Assembly (NCBI RefSeq): GCF_900167115.1
Contig: NZ_FUXZ01000005.1
Coordinates: forward strand, 166,400 to 230,399
DNA length: 64,000 nt
Direction: 5' to 3'
DNA from: Eubacterium uniforme
Lineage (GTDB): Bacteria > Bacillota > Clostridia > Lachnospirales > Lachnospiraceae
The notes under the pieces: model-generated
The model's database searches: none
Told to the model about the DNA's origin: nothing
Seen by the model: the letters and a program-made list of their open reading frames with translations, nothing else
In this document: positions 17,945 to 26,505 of the stretch, piece by piece
Layout of the letters: each line of letters begins with the position of its first letter
Position numbering within the stretch: position 1 is the stretch's first letter
Program-made: the position numbers and the translations under genes

Positions 17945-17973
17945 ATAATAACAAATAGAAATATTAATGTCAA
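17945..17973 (-). promoter_or_regulatory. Promoter of antitoxin RNA 1
   Basis: On the minus strand: TTGACA (17968-17973), exactly 17 bases, TATTAT (17945-17950). Confidence 0.85.
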
Positions 17974-17981
17974 TATAAGAA

Positions 17982-18014
17982 AAACCTCTGATTAGTTTAA
18001 CTAACCAAAGGTTT
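17982..18014 (-). terminator. Terminator of the XRE fragment
   Basis: On the minus strand: AAACCT, inner stem GGTTAGTT / AACTAATC, AGGTTT, then TT. It overlaps the stop codon of the XRE reading frame. Confidence 0.6.
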
Positions 18015-18342
18015 ATTTTTTATCTTTATCTTTATCATTTTTGGGTATAGAGTCTGCCATAATATCTATTACTTGTTCAGCAGCTTTAAGCTGCCCCTCG
18101 CTCATGTATTGGATTTTTTGAGTTATGGATGATAAATATGAAGAATCTGCTTTACCGAATATTAGAAAGTCGCTAGAACAACCAAGAGTTAAACATACTT
18201 TCTTTAAAGTTGGAACAGATATGCCAACGACTGCTCTTTCAACATCGGATATAAATTGTGGTGTTACACCTATCTTTTCAGCAAATGCGTGTGTAGGACA
18301 AGTAGAAAAAAATAGTAATATTGATGAATGGATAGATGTTTT
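18013..18342 (-). pseudogene. XRE-family regulator, 5-prime truncated
   Basis: The minus frame reads AFAEKIGVTPQFISDVERAV and continues with GISVPTLKKVCLTLGCSSDFLIFGKADSS and a lysine-rich end. These are helices 2-4 of an XRE/Cro helix-turn-helix, followed by a typical C-terminal tail. Upstream there is no ATG, GTG or TTG before an in-frame TAA at 18343-18345, and the first HTH helix is missing. The preceding minus-strand sequence has only short open frames. I call it a decayed regulator beside a toxin-antitoxin locus. A plus-strand open frame over the same bases is its antisense shadow. Confidence 0.65.
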
Positions 18343-18507
18343 TTATACAACGATTAATTTGATTGAGTCTTCTGCTTCTCGTAGTGTTAACGGAGTTGCT
18401 TCTTCGTTATATAGTTTAATGGAAAGTGGGTGAGCTTGAATTATCCTTTGAAATATACGATGAGTAAAAATAGCATATAACATCATATGATTTGGTTATA
18501 TCGATTT

Positions 18508-18536
18508 GAGGGCAGGGACTTAGGTCTCTGCTCTTT
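18508..18536 (+). terminator. Terminator at the left edge of duplicated module 1
   Basis: Stem GAG..CAGGGAC / GTCTCTG..CTC and TTTT. The same terminator, with the same flanking sequence (TTGGTTATATCGATTT), recurs at 38277-38320. Confidence 0.8.
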
Positions 18537-18579
18537 TATATATTTATATGATATAATATAAATGTAGGTGTTATTAATC

Positions 18580-18661
18580 ACAAAAAAATGATCGCCACCT
18601 CGTAATTGCGCGATCATTCTTTTACTATAATACGAGTAACCGTTTATCGGTAACACCTCTT
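18580..18661 (-). ncRNA. Orphan antitoxin-like RNA (locus 3)
   Basis: A minus-strand promoter (18668-18696) predicts a start near 18661. The 5-prime part GGTGTTACCGATAAACGG matches antitoxin RNA 1 at all but one position. It ends in a perfect hairpin AATGATCGC / GCGATCATT (18587-18618), followed by T6 on this strand. No toxin ORF is opposite: only a few codons resembling a toxin 3-prime end remain. It lies between a terminator and the start of a hydrolase pseudogene, within the leader that is uninterrupted in the other copy at 38321-38371. Confidence 0.6.
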
Positions 18662-18667
18662 GGAATG

Positions 18668-18696
18668 ATAATATCATTTATATCAGGAGAGGTCAA
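18668..18696 (-). promoter_or_regulatory. Promoter of orphan antitoxin RNA
   Basis: On the minus strand: TTGACC (18691-18696), 17 bases, TATTAT (18668-18673). The -35 box lies right next to the ATG of the hydrolase pseudogene on the plus strand. Confidence 0.7.
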
Positions 18697-18697
18697 T

Positions 18698-19416
18698 ATG
18701 GGAAAGAAGAAGAGAGTATTAATTGGAATATGTATATTTTTAGTATTGGTTGTTGGATATGCAACTTATTATTTGAATACATATTATAGATCAAGTGAAG
18801 AGGCGGATAAATTTATTAAGAGTGATGATCAAGTTGCTGTTAAAGAGATTAAGGAAGGTTATTTCTTTGATGGACCTGGTGATGATAAGGCATTGATTTT
18901 TTATCCAGGTGGAAAGGTTGAAACTAAAGCTTATGCAAGACTTATGAATAAGCTTGCAAAGGAAGAAATTGATACATTCCTTTTGAATATGCCTTTCCGT
19001 CTTGCAGTACTTAATAAAAATGCAGCGGATAAAATTATTAGTAAGTATCAATATGATACTTACTATATGGGTGGACATTCACTAGGTGGTGTGATGGTCA
19101 TTTTAATGTGTTAAGTATATATGGAAGTAATGATAAAGTGCTTAATATGAAGAAATATGAAAAGGCAGAAGAAAACTATTATGAGCAATTTATTGATTAT
19201 AATAAAATAGATGAAATTAGTTCTGATTTATTTACTAAGAAGATTTTTAAAGAAATAGTAATTGATGGTGGTAATCATGCGTCATTTGCTGATTATGGAA
19301 AGCAAAAGGGTGATGGAGAAGCAACTATTATTGTTGATGAACAGGTAGGGAGAACAGTTGAAGAAAATATAAAATATTTGGATGAATTAAAAAAATTAGG
19401 TGTTGGTGGTGTATAA
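18698..19416 (+). pseudogene. Alpha/beta hydrolase, internal deletion and frameshift (copy 1)
   Basis: It starts at ATG 18698 (RBS AGGAGAGG) with a membrane anchor (GKKKRVLIGICIFLVLVVGY) and runs through FYPGGKVETKAYARLMNKLA to the nucleophile elbow GGHSLGG near 19085. Within ten codons it then shifts frame. The rest (LSIYGSNDKVLNMKKYEKAE..., with Asp and the histidine of DGGNHASFADYG) follows in another frame from about 19108 to TAA 19416. The stretch between elbow and YGSND is far too short for the fold, so about 30-50 codons were deleted. The intact family is a membrane-anchored carboxylesterase-like hydrolase. The copy at 38372 is broken differently. Confidence 0.85.
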
Positions 19417-19449
19417 TAAAAAAGTATAAATAATTTAAGGAGATAATAA

Positions 19450-20796
19450 GTGGTTATGAGAAAAGAAAATATTAATAGAAGAATTTCATTATCTATTCTT
19501 TGTATGGCTATTGGTATTTTATCTTTTTGTTCCGATGGAATGAGTAGAAGTATTAATGCTGAGGAAAATGATAGTAGAGCTACTATTATAAGTATGCTTA
19601 ATGAGGCAAAAGATAAAACATCTAAATCAGAAATATTTGGAGCAGAGGCAGAAGTTGGTGCTACTATAAAAGAAGGATACAAAATAAGAAGAAACATATG
19701 TGAAGATACCAAAAATAAAATTATGCATATGAATGAATATGTACTTGATACAAAATTAGGTACACAGAAAACTCTAGAATATTGGTTTGATGTTAATAAG
19801 AAATTTAGGTATGAATATAATAAATTAAGAAAGCAATATATGTATACGCTTGATGAAAATGGAGATACAGAGAAAGATTTATTATCCTTGGATTTTTATT
19901 TAGAAAAGGAAGTAGATAATTATGATCCTGAGGTAAATACAAAAGTTTTATTAGATGAATATATTAGAAATACTGATAAAAACATTGATTGTTCAGGTGT
20001 AGGTGTTGATTGTAAAGTCATTTCGCATATTAGTGAGATTAATATGAAGGAGTTTCCTACTTTTGATAAGACCATGAAGAATTCACTCTTTTATAAGAAT
20101 GCTCTTTCAGGATTCGAAGGGAAAGACGTAATAATAAAAATTGAAACAAAATATTATATTAGTAAGAATGATGGAAGGATTTATCTTATCGAAATTGATA
20201 GAACGAAATGGGATATTAAAGAAAAAGATGATTCTAGTGGCATACAAAAAGATGAAAATTCAGAAGTGAAGAGTTCAACATACATAAATTTCTATTACCC
20301 TAGTAAATCGTTGAATATTCCATCTAAGTATAAAAAGAATCCATATCTTACTAATGAAGTATATTTTAATTACAAGGAAATAAAATATGTTACTGAGTAT
20401 GAGAAAAACAAAACTGTTTTGAAGGTATATTCTTGCAAGAGTAAGAAAGAGTATAAAAAACGAAAAGTAATTAATATTCCGGATTATATAAAATATAATG
20501 GTAGAAAGTATAAAGTCATTGCTATTGATGATATTGCATTTGCTAAAATGAAAAAATTAAAGAAAGTAACAATAGGTAAGAATGTAAAGACTATTGGAGT
20601 AAATGCCTTTAAAAAGTGTAATAAGCTAAAACAAGTTTACATAAAATCGAAAAAGATTAGTAAGATTGAAAAGTTCGCATTTAGAAGAAGTGGCGGAAAG
20701 AAATTATTATTCTATATACCAAAAGGAAAATATAAGAAATATAAGAGATTGATTGAAAAATCAAAAACTAATAAATTTGAGATTATTTATAGATAA
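19450..20796 (+). CDS. Secreted protein with C-terminal BspA-type leucine-rich repeat
   Basis: GTG 19450 is preceded by AAGGAG at a 7-base distance (ATG 19456 is in frame). A signal peptide (residues about 10-35) leads into a 300-residue region without a recognised fold that is rich in charged residues and NMKEFPTFDKTMKNSLFYK-like segments. The last 110 residues (IPDYIKYNGRKYKVIAIDDI, AFAKMKKLKKVTIGKNVKTI, NAFKKCNKLKQVYI) are BspA/LRR_5 repeats, which serve as surface adhesion modules in gut Clostridia. It lies downstream of hydrolase copy 1 and is part of the cargo of module 1. Confidence 0.8.
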   Translation: MVMRKENINRRISLSILCMAIGILSFCSDGMSRSINAEENDSRATIISMLNEAKDKTSKSEIFGAEAEVGATIKEGYKIRRNICEDTKNKIMHMNEYVLDTKLGTQKTLEYWFDVNKKFRYEYNKLRKQYMYTLDENGDTEKDLLSLDFYLEKEVDNYDPEVNTKVLLDEYIRNTDKNIDCSGVGVDCKVISHISEINMKEFPTFDKTMKNSLFYKNALSGFEGKDVIIKIETKYYISKNDGRIYLIEIDRTKWDIKEKDDSSGIQKDENSEVKSSTYINFYYPSKSLNIPSKYKKNPYLTNEVYFNYKEIKYVTEYEKNKTVLKVYSCKSKKEYKKRKVINIPDYIKYNGRKYKVIAIDDIAFAKMKKLKKVTIGKNVKTIGVNAFKKCNKLKQVYIKSKKISKIEKFAFRRSGGKKLLFYIPKGKYKKYKRLIEKSKTNKFEIIYR

Positions 20797-20800
20797 AAAA

Positions 20801-20835
20801 GATGCAGTGAAACATTGAGTTTCGCTGCATTTTTA
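20801..20835 (+). terminator. Rho-independent terminator
   Basis: Stem ATGCAGTGAAAC / GTTTCGCTGCAT with one G-T pair, then TTTTT. Confidence 0.9.
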
Positions 20836-20926
20836 AAATAAGTATAGAGTATAAAAATGCTTACAAATATGTTATTATATTTATAAGATATAACGTATCT
20901 TAAATTTAGGAAAATGGGGTGATTTA

Positions 20927-22585
20927 ATGAAGGAGAAAGGTAGAATATTTAAAAAGAAAATAGCATTGTTAACCAGTGCAATATTGGCTTTTACAATGTC
21001 TATACCACAGGGGAATGCAGAAGCTTCTGTTTCAAAAGGACCTGTGAAAGAACACGAAGCAACAGTTTATACATTAGATTATAATACTATTACAATTACA
21101 AATGACAAATCAGAGGAAACATGGAATTCCATAAATGATTTGCCACCTATGTATCCAGGGGATAGTATGGTTGTTATTGGAGAAAGTATTGATTTTACGC
21201 AAAACGGAACCATTGAAACTCTTAAGGGATTTGTATTTGAAAATGATGGTGTTACTGGAGTTACATCAGAGGGACCAATTGAAGTAACTAATATTGAACG
21301 ATATGGTCGGGTTAATGATGATGAGCACACAAATGAGTTTATAACGGGATTTAAAATTATAGGCGAGGATATGGTAAAGATATATTCAAAAGGTGGCGGA
21401 GGTTATTCAACTGAGGAAGTTGATGATTCAAATGATCCACAAGGTAACAAGAGGCATATAGCTTATTGCATGAATTATTTAAATTATTATAGTATGCCAA
21501 GATATTGTAAAGTATATTATGATGCTGCCTATTATGATAATGGCTTTGTTTCAGTTGGTGAAGAAGCGTTGGCTAGCGCTATTTATGAAAAGGAAAATCC
21601 TGATATAATATATGCTGAAGATGCATTGGAAAATATAACTGAAAATAAGTTGGCGTATTCAATATGTAGACCTTATATTGAAGGATTTGCTCTTAGTACA
21701 AATGGTACAGTTAATCAATACGATGGTAGTCCACAGTATAATTTAAATGCTGAAAGTGGAGCACCATTTATGGCAAATGTTATTGAAAACTATTATCCAA
21801 AATTAGGATATAGTAAGAGTAGTGGAAGTGGAATGTTAGGAACATATGATGATTGGATTAAATTTGAGTTTAGAATGGATCCAGCTAGAACACTTACATT
21901 AGATGCTTGTGGTGGTCTTATAGATGGTAAGGAAAAGATTATTAGAGAAGATGCAAATAAGAATAACATTGTAACTGAGAATTATCCAACATATATGACA
22001 GATGGAACATTTACTCCAACTAGAGATGGCTATGAATTTAAAGGTTGGTTTAAGGATAAAGATTATACTGAAGAAGTAACAGCAGATAATATTGTTTCTT
22101 ATCTTGGTGGATATGGAAATTCAATAAGATTGACTAGAGAGCAGCGCTCGTGTAGGATGTATGCAAAATGGGAAAAAATTGGTGGAGAAACTCAAATAGA
22201 GGATCCGTCAAATTCATCAGGTAAAACAAATGACAATAAAGTAAAAGATGCTGGTTCAACTAATAATACAACTGTAGTTAAATCAGCAAATACTCTTAAA
22301 GTAAAAGCTAAATCTGTTACAGTAAAATATAAGGAACTAAAAAAGAAAGCACAGACTATAACTAAGAAAAAAGCATTTAAGATTACTGATGCAAAAGGAA
22401 AAGTTACTTTTAAGAAGGTATTAGGGAATAAGAAGATATCTATTAATAAAAAAACAGGAAAGATAACATTAAAGAAAGGTCTTAAGAAGAAGACATATAA
22501 GATAAAGATTTTAGTTACTGCAGCAGGTGATGATAAATTTGAATCAGCATCTAAGACGGTAACAGTGAAGATAAAGGTTAAATAA
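20927..22585 (+). CDS. Secreted protein with InlB-like repeat and lysine-rich C-terminal module
   Basis: A signal peptide (MKEKGRIFKKKIALLTSAIL...) is followed by about 290 residues of unknown fold. An InlB/Listeria-Bacteroides repeat lies at about 320-420 (GYEFKGWFKDKDYTEEV ... MYAKWEK). A short low-complexity linker leads to a 100-residue lysine-rich domain (KVTFKKVLGNKKISINKKTG) like bacterial Ig-type surface domains. GGGGTGAT lies before ATG 20927. No catalytic motif was seen. The surface role is inferred from the repeat and secretion signal. Confidence 0.8.
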   Translation: MKEKGRIFKKKIALLTSAILAFTMSIPQGNAEASVSKGPVKEHEATVYTLDYNTITITNDKSEETWNSINDLPPMYPGDSMVVIGESIDFTQNGTIETLKGFVFENDGVTGVTSEGPIEVTNIERYGRVNDDEHTNEFITGFKIIGEDMVKIYSKGGGGYSTEEVDDSNDPQGNKRHIAYCMNYLNYYSMPRYCKVYYDAAYYDNGFVSVGEEALASAIYEKENPDIIYAEDALENITENKLAYSICRPYIEGFALSTNGTVNQYDGSPQYNLNAESGAPFMANVIENYYPKLGYSKSSGSGMLGTYDDWIKFEFRMDPARTLTLDACGGLIDGKEKIIREDANKNNIVTENYPTYMTDGTFTPTRDGYEFKGWFKDKDYTEEVTADNIVSYLGGYGNSIRLTREQRSCRMYAKWEKIGGETQIEDPSNSSGKTNDNKVKDAGSTNNTTVVKSANTLKVKAKSVTVKYKELKKKAQTITKKKAFKITDAKGKVTFKKVLGNKKISINKKTGKITLKKGLKKKTYKIKILVTAAGDDKFESASKTVTVKIKVK

Positions 22586-22598
22586 AATATAATAGTTA

Positions 22599-22660
22599 AA
22601 AACCAGGAAAATGCGTTAGACTCCATAAATAAAATGGAGAAATCACATCTTCCTGGTTTT
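22599..22660. terminator. Shared bidirectional terminator, module 1
   Basis: Outer stem AAAACCAGGAA / TTCCTGGTTTT with an inner stem ACTCCAT / ATGGAG. It separates convergent genes. A nearly identical sequence sits at 40459-40520 in the same relation to a GH25 gene. Confidence 0.85.
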
Positions 22661-22663
22661 AGT

Positions 22664-23440
22664 TTATTTTATGATATATCTTTCTAATCGATCATTAAAT
22701 ACATTACAATCAACATATTTTTCTTTTCCGTTTATACCATCAAGTTTTAAATGATCTGTATACTGCCAAATAGTCCAATCATATGGTGGCTTGAAATACA
22801 CATTTCTAATCCATAATGGATAATCATCAAATTTTCCATTTAAATATTTATTATAAAATGGAGTGGTTGAATAAATCATAGGCTTAACATTGTATTCTTC
22901 TTCTAACAAGTCAAGCATGGTTTGTACGGTTTTGCGTACTTCTTCTTTTTTAGGTGGATTCTTTTGGTATTTTCCATAATATTCAACATCAACTACTGGA
23001 ACAAGATGTCCTTTTAAATCACCTACTGTTTTAATAAAGTGTTTTGCCTGTTTCTTAGGTGAACTATCGAAACTAAAAAAGTGATACATTCCAAATGCAA
23101 ATCTTTCAGATGAAAGAGCTTCTTTATTTTTCTCAAAGCACTCATCAACATATGAACTTCCTTCAGTTGCTTTAATATATACAAAATCGATATCTTCCTC
23201 TAATACCTGCTTCCAGTTAACATCACCCTGATGATGTGAGACATCAATACCGCGTACGGAGTAGTTTTTTGATTGTATCTTAGCAAATGGTTTAAAGTTA
23301 ATTATTATAAGTGCTATTATAAATAAACTACCACAAATTATAAGAGGCATCTTAGCCTTATGATAGTGTTTTTTATTATTTTTAATTGTCTCATTTATAT
23401 TAATCTTTGTTGTAATTTCATCTATGCTTTTTTTACCCAT
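22664..23440 (-). CDS. Membrane-anchored GH25 muramidase (copy 1)
   Basis: A cytoplasmic N-terminal 35 residues is followed by one membrane segment (MPLIICGSLFIIALIIINF) and a GH25 domain to the end. The active-site motifs GIDVSHHQGDV and VPVVDVEYYG (the D-x-E pair) are intact, as is IWQYTDH near the end. It is 258 residues from ATG 23440, whose RBS is GAGGAAG. It should cut the glycan strand of peptidoglycan outside the membrane. It is about 85% similar by eye to the gene at 40524 and shares promoter and terminator sequence with it, so one arose from the other by segment duplication. Confidence 0.92.
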   Translation of the reverse strand: MGKKSIDEITTKININETIKNNKKHYHKAKMPLIICGSLFIIALIIINFKPFAKIQSKNYSVRGIDVSHHQGDVNWKQVLEEDIDFVYIKATEGSSYVDECFEKNKEALSSERFAFGMYHFFSFDSSPKKQAKHFIKTVGDLKGHLVPVVDVEYYGKYQKNPPKKEEVRKTVQTMLDLLEEEYNVKPMIYSTTPFYNKYLNGKFDDYPLWIRNVYFKPPYDWTIWQYTDHLKLDGINGKEKYVDCNVFNDRLERYIIK

Positions 23441-23474
23441 AATTCTTCCTCTATTCTTATGTATTACCGTATGT

Positions 23475-23503
23475 AGTATAACTAAAAGAGAAGTATGCGT
23501 CAA
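23475..23503 (-). promoter_or_regulatory. Promoter of GH25 copy 1
   Basis: On the minus strand: TTGACG (23498-23503), 17 bases, TATACT (23475-23480). The same promoter block precedes copy 2 at 41343-41371. Confidence 0.8.
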
Positions 23504-23671
23504 TATTTCATTTATGTCGTGTGGAGTGATTAAATGCGAATATGAATGAATAATAGCATTTTTTGATAGGAGAGGTGCATATTATAAAGGAATATGATAC
23601 GATTAAAAATACAAGAGTAAAAGAGATTAGTGTGATGACATAATAAAAACATTGGTTACATGGAGGTTATT

Positions 23672-24385
23672 ATGAAGGTAGTTATTGTTGAGGATGACCA
23701 TAAGATTGCAGAAGAGATAAAAAAGGAAGTTTCTAATATTTTAACAATAGAGGAAAGTAGTGTAATGATACTATCTCCGGAAAATGCAATGTTTCTTTTA
23801 AATGATGGGGATTTTGAGGCAGATATTGCCATTTTGGATATTGAGTACCATATTAAGGATTTTAACGGTATTGATATTGCACATAAAATAAATGAGAAAT
23901 ATGCGATATGTCCAGTTATATTTTTAACTGAGATATTAGAGTATTGTGAGGATGTATATGAAAGTGAACATTGTTATTTTGTGTTGAAAAAGAATAGACA
24001 TATTACCTTGAAGAGAGCGCTTGATAAAGCAATATTGGTATTAAAAGATAACAAGGAACATGAATATGTTGAAGTAGTATATTGTGGTGAAAAACTTTAT
24101 ATAAAAACAAAAGATATATTATATCTTAAAAGAAGTGGTCAGGTTGTTGATATGGTTACTGATTCAGATTCTTATCCAATTTATGATACCATAAACAGAT
24201 TGGGCAAAAAGATGGGGCAGTCATTTGTTAGATGTCATGGTAGTTATGCAATAAATCTGGAAAAAATAAGAAGTATTAAGGGTGATGAAATTACCATGAA
24301 TAATGGTGAAATAATCCCTATTGGTCGAACAAAAAAGACATCATTTATGGAAAGGTTTTTAAACTATAATGTTAAGCGCATATAA
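23672..24385 (+). CDS. LytTR-family response regulator (AgrA/ComE type)
   Basis: A receiver domain (residues 1-115) has acidic pair ED near residue 8 and the phospho-acceptor Asp near 55 in AILDIEYH. A LytTR DNA-binding domain follows at about 130-237 (LYIKTKDILYLKRSGQ, FVRCHGSYAINLEKI). I set the start at ATG 23672 because GGAGG lies 6 bases before it; the upstream ATG 23660 overlaps that RBS. The two following genes overlap or abut it and encode GHKL-type proteins. In relatives such regulators answer peptide pheromones and control secreted proteins; no agrB/agrD-like pair is visible here. Confidence 0.92.
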   Translation: MKVVIVEDDHKIAEEIKKEVSNILTIEESSVMILSPENAMFLLNDGDFEADIAILDIEYHIKDFNGIDIAHKINEKYAICPVIFLTEILEYCEDVYESEHCYFVLKKNRHITLKRALDKAILVLKDNKEHEYVEVVYCGEKLYIKTKDILYLKRSGQVVDMVTDSDSYPIYDTINRLGKKMGQSFVRCHGSYAINLEKIRSIKGDEITMNNGEIIPIGRTKKTSFMERFLNYNVKRI

Positions 24386-25058
24386 AACAATTATTATTGT
24401 ATTATTAATAATGTTTGTATCTGTATTATTATTTGAAATATACGTTTTTTTTAAGATTAAAAAGATAAAGAAAAAATGTGAATTGGAATTTGATGAACAA
24501 AAGAAGATCTATGAAGAATTAGTGGATTGTATAGCAAATAATAAAAGTAGTTTGGACAGACGTGATACAGATTATAAATACATAATGCATGATGAAGCAG
24601 AAATCCGAAAATATCTGACAAATAATAATCAGAACGCTATTGAATATTTGCTAGAAGAAAAAACAAAATATGCAAATGATAGTGGAATAGATTTTTTTGT
24701 GTCTGGATTTGATAAATCCCCTTTTTTTAATAAGTTTAATCAGATTGACGTATTAAGATTATGGGCTAATTTGATTAATAATGCCATAAGAGGAGCGGGG
24801 AAAGGAGGATTTGTTAGAGTCGAATTTGAAAATTTATTTAAAGAAAAAAATATTTTTTTTGTAAGAGTTAGAAATAATAAATCTGCCTGTAAAGATATTA
24901 AAGAGGGAATAAGTGATAAGAGTGATGATGGTAATACACACGGATATGGAATTAAAATTGTAAAAGAAATTGTTGATTCATTTGCTGGGGACATAGAGTG
25001 GATTGATAAAGGAAATGAAGTGTGTGTTAATATGGAATTTATAGTGATTAAGGAGTAA
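24369..25058 (+). CDS. Minimal GHKL sensor kinase, single membrane anchor
   Basis: The 229-residue protein has one N-terminal membrane helix, a coiled-coil and a histidine in YIMHDEAEIRKYL at the H-box position of AgrC-like kinases. The GHKL ATPase domain shows LWANLINNAIRGAGKG (N-box) and HGYGIKIVKEIV (G-box), both intact. It lacks the polytopic sensor domain normal for the family; that part seems to be on the next gene. It overlaps the response-regulator gene by 17 bases in another frame, so translation is probably coupled. Confidence 0.85.
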   Translation: MLSAYKTIIIVLLIMFVSVLLFEIYVFFKIKKIKKKCELEFDEQKKIYEELVDCIANNKSSLDRRDTDYKYIMHDEAEIRKYLTNNNQNAIEYLLEEKTKYANDSGIDFFVSGFDKSPFFNKFNQIDVLRLWANLINNAIRGAGKGGFVRVEFENLFKEKNIFFVRVRNNKSACKDIKEGISDKSDDGNTHGYGIKIVKEIVDSFAGDIEWIDKGNEVCVNMEFIVIKE

Positions 25059-25060
25059 TT

Positions 25061-26281
25061 ATGTCTCAACATATTGGAATAGTACCTATTTTATTTTTGT
25101 TTACGTTTTTTCATATGTGGATAATAACATATTTATTTAATAGCAACAGAAGAAAGATGAAACTTATAATATTTTGGTTGCTTTATTTTATGATAATGGT
25201 TTTTATCTCGTATTATGATATTTATGTATATTTATGTGAGGTGGACAGCCCACATGGAATGTTTATTGAGGTTATGATGCGATTACTTCAATGTTTTATT
25301 TTGATTGGACTTTTAGGATATTGTGGAGTAGGCGATTTTTACTTAAATTTTATTATTCTTGTACTATCTGCAAGTGTAACTGAAACTATAGCTTGTGCAA
25401 TAGGAAGTAGTTTGCCTTTTGTAAAAGCATCTGAAAATGCATATATATTTTACTATAAGAATTATCCTATGCCATCGTATATTTATATGTTGGTTATGTA
25501 TGTGATTTTGTATATTTCAGTTCCGATATTGCTTAGAAGATTTATTAACACTTCTAATTCTCAAGGAAAACTTAGGTATAAAATAGTCGCATATATAGTG
25601 TTTATTATTTCATTTTTGGGATCTTTTGTCAGAGATGGTATTATGAAATTGAGCGATTTAGTAAATGGAAATATTAAATCGGCGACAATTTTATTTTTTA
25701 TTGGTGATTTGGTTACATTTGCTGTTGCTATCATTTTCTTTGTTATTATCATTAATAGATATCAGAAAAGTGAGATAGAACGAATAAAAATTAATAATGC
25801 CCAGATAAAAGAGCAACTATCTAAATTGTATACTGATGATAAGCAGCATATAAATAACAAGAAGGAAGAGTTGTTATATTCTAGAGTCTTGCTTGGGGAC
25901 GATGTGGTTGATTTGTTTTTGAATAATCTTCAAAAAGAGTATGATGAAAAGGGAATTCCTTTTGAAATTTCAAGTAATAATAAAGAAAGTATGGCCGATT
26001 ATTTGGACAGATATCAATTAATTAGTATTATAAAAACACTTATACTTGATAACTCCAAATGTAAATATATGATCTTAAGTTTTAGATTTATTAAGAATAC
26101 TTTTATAATAAGTATTGAACAAGACATAAGTATGGGTAAGAGAATTGGAAGAGTTAAAAGAAAACAAAAGAATAATGTTCAGAATATAAGAAACGTGTTT
26201 ATAGAGAATGATGCAGATGTGGTTATGACCATAACCGAAGGGTTAGCATGTTTGAATACGAATATTATGTTGGTGAAATAG
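25061..26281 (+). CDS. Polytopic AgrC-like sensor with degenerate kinase domain
   Basis: Six or seven membrane segments fill residues 1-230, then a charged linker and a C-terminal domain with the outline of a GHKL kinase (MADYLDRYQLISIIKTLILDNSKCKYM... in place of the N-box). The conserved Asn and the G-boxes are absent, so it should not bind ATP normally. It starts 2 bases after the minimal kinase gene stop. The two could form one receptor, this gene sensing and the previous one catalysing. The family call rests on topology and context rather than strong motifs. Confidence 0.7.
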   Translation: MSQHIGIVPILFLFTFFHMWIITYLFNSNRRKMKLIIFWLLYFMIMVFISYYDIYVYLCEVDSPHGMFIEVMMRLLQCFILIGLLGYCGVGDFYLNFIILVLSASVTETIACAIGSSLPFVKASENAYIFYYKNYPMPSYIYMLVMYVILYISVPILLRRFINTSNSQGKLRYKIVAYIVFIISFLGSFVRDGIMKLSDLVNGNIKSATILFFIGDLVTFAVAIIFFVIIINRYQKSEIERIKINNAQIKEQLSKLYTDDKQHINNKKEELLYSRVLLGDDVVDLFLNNLQKEYDEKGIPFEISSNNKESMADYLDRYQLISIIKTLILDNSKCKYMILSFRFIKNTFIISIEQDISMGKRIGRVKRKQKNNVQNIRNVFIENDADVVMTITEGLACLNTNIMLVK

Positions 26282-26322
26282 AAAAAAGCAGACCAAAGTT
26301 ATTTCTTAGGTCTGCTTTTTTT
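26282..26322 (+). terminator. Terminator of the LytTR operon
   Basis: Stem AAAAAGCAGACC / GGTCTGCTTTTT with a 14-base loop, then T-run. Confidence 0.9.
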
Positions 26323-26505
26323 GAAGGAATATAGTCAGAAAACGTAGTAAGTCTCCCTTGCTGGTTGTATAAATATTATAATATATATAGAATAATCTGT
26401 ATGTTATTGTGCAAAATGTATAAAAATGATTTTGCGATTAATAAAATGAAATAGATAGATAAAATGAGAATCTTGGGGAAATTAAAAAAATAGGAGGAAG
26501 GTAGT

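Noticed and set aside
18125..18433. Open frame of 102 codons on the plus strand
   Set aside because: It is antisense to an XRE helix-turn-helix frame on the minus strand that makes clear protein sense.
22599..22660. Repeated 60-base block considered as a CRISPR or IS remnant
   Set aside because: Its two copies are simply the shared terminators of duplicated GH25 genes.
23574..23643. Short GTG/TTG frame of 22-26 codons before the LytTR gene, considered as a pheromone precursor
   Set aside because: It is charged (IIKEYDTIKNTRVKEI), lacks a hydrophobic leader or cysteine and does not resemble AgrD-like peptides.
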